Source: a bacterium
Lineage (GTDB): Bacteria; Krumholzibacteriota; Krumholzibacteriia; LZORAL124-64-63
Reading direction: 5' to 3'
Assembly (NCBI GenBank): GCA_030635025.1
Contig: DAOVZQ010000159.1
Coordinates: forward strand, 1-6,420
DNA: 6,420 nt
Both the position numbers and the translations under genes were made by a program. Under the pieces are notes generated by a model that did no database searches, was not told the DNA's origin, and worked only from the letters and a program-made list of their open reading frames with translations. Positions within the stretch are counted from its first letter, which is position 1; each line of letters starts with the position of its first letter. Shown here piece by piece: positions 6,265 to 6,420 of the stretch.

Positions 6265-6347
6265 GTCATGGGGGCGGGCAATGATCATCGAAGCGCTGAA
6301 TATCGGCGTAACGGGTTGTCATTCATAGGCACTACAGGAGATCATCG

Positions 6348-6420
6348 ATGGCGACAAAGGCACCGGGACTCGGAGAATACTTGATCAGCGAAGGCTTGAT
6401 AACTCAAGCCCAGCTGGAGG
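6348..6420 (+). CDS. Start of an MshEN/GspE-N-like domain protein, 3' partial
   Basis: Only the first 24 codons are visible. AGGAG (6336-6340) lies seven bases before ATG 6348, a good ribosome site. After a short MATKAP lead, residues 8-24 read LGEYLISEGLITQAQLE, which closely fits the opening helix-turn-helix pattern (LGELL-x2-GLIT-x2-QL) of the N-terminal domain of type II secretion/type IV pilus ATPases (GspE, PilB, MshE) and of related stand-alone MshEN proteins, some of which bind cyclic di-GMP. The sigma54 promoter upstream agrees with a pilus, secretion or motility role. Whether an ATPase domain follows lies outside the window, so the full identity stays open. Confidence 0.7.
   Translation, partial: MATKAPGLGEYLISEGLITQAQLE

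Overview
The window reads as an ordinary chromosomal segment of a GC-rich bacterium, probably diderm. The basis is high GC, Shine-Dalgarno sites before most genes, sigma70-like promoters, one consensus-quality sigma54 promoter, a secreted hydrolase with a Sec signal peptide, and a gene start resembling the N-terminal MshEN/GspE-N domain of type II secretion or type IV pilus ATPases. The taxon cannot be fixed from the sequence. There is no sign of a mobile element, CRISPR array, tRNA, rRNA or recent transfer.

Layout. (1) Bases 2-1675, plus strand: the 3' part of a tandem M16 (insulinase/pitrilysin-type) peptidase-family gene. Its second unit has lost most of the zinc motif, and a stem-loop terminator follows at 1701-1736. 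(2) Bases 1752-4353, minus strand: three co-directional genes, transcribed in the order soluble sensor histidine kinase with a PocR-like, cysteine-bearing sensor region, flavin-reductase-like FMN-binding protein, small single-domain cupin. The gaps are 76 and 93 bases and contain weak candidate promoters, so this may be one operon with internal promoters or three units. (3) Bases 4473-5051, minus strand: a NadR/Ttd14-like P-loop (AAA_28-type) ATPase or kinase. (4) Bases 5052-5223: a divergent promoter region with well-formed promoters on both strands and overlapping inverted repeats between them. (5) Bases 5224-6063, plus strand: a secreted alpha/beta hydrolase followed by a very clean 10-bp-stem terminator. 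(6) Bases 6248-6420, plus strand: a sigma54 promoter, an untranslated leader of about 70 bases and the first 24 codons of an MshEN-like gene that runs off the window.

How the genes may work together. The kinase, flavin reductase and cupin could form a small redox- or ligand-sensing group, but this rests only on gene order. No response regulator is present, so the kinase is an orphan here. The other genes look independently transcribed. I see no convincing new defence or mobile system. The best leads are the cysteine-bearing sensor region of the kinase, the sigma54-controlled gene at the right edge, and the start-codon/frame conflict of the cupin gene.
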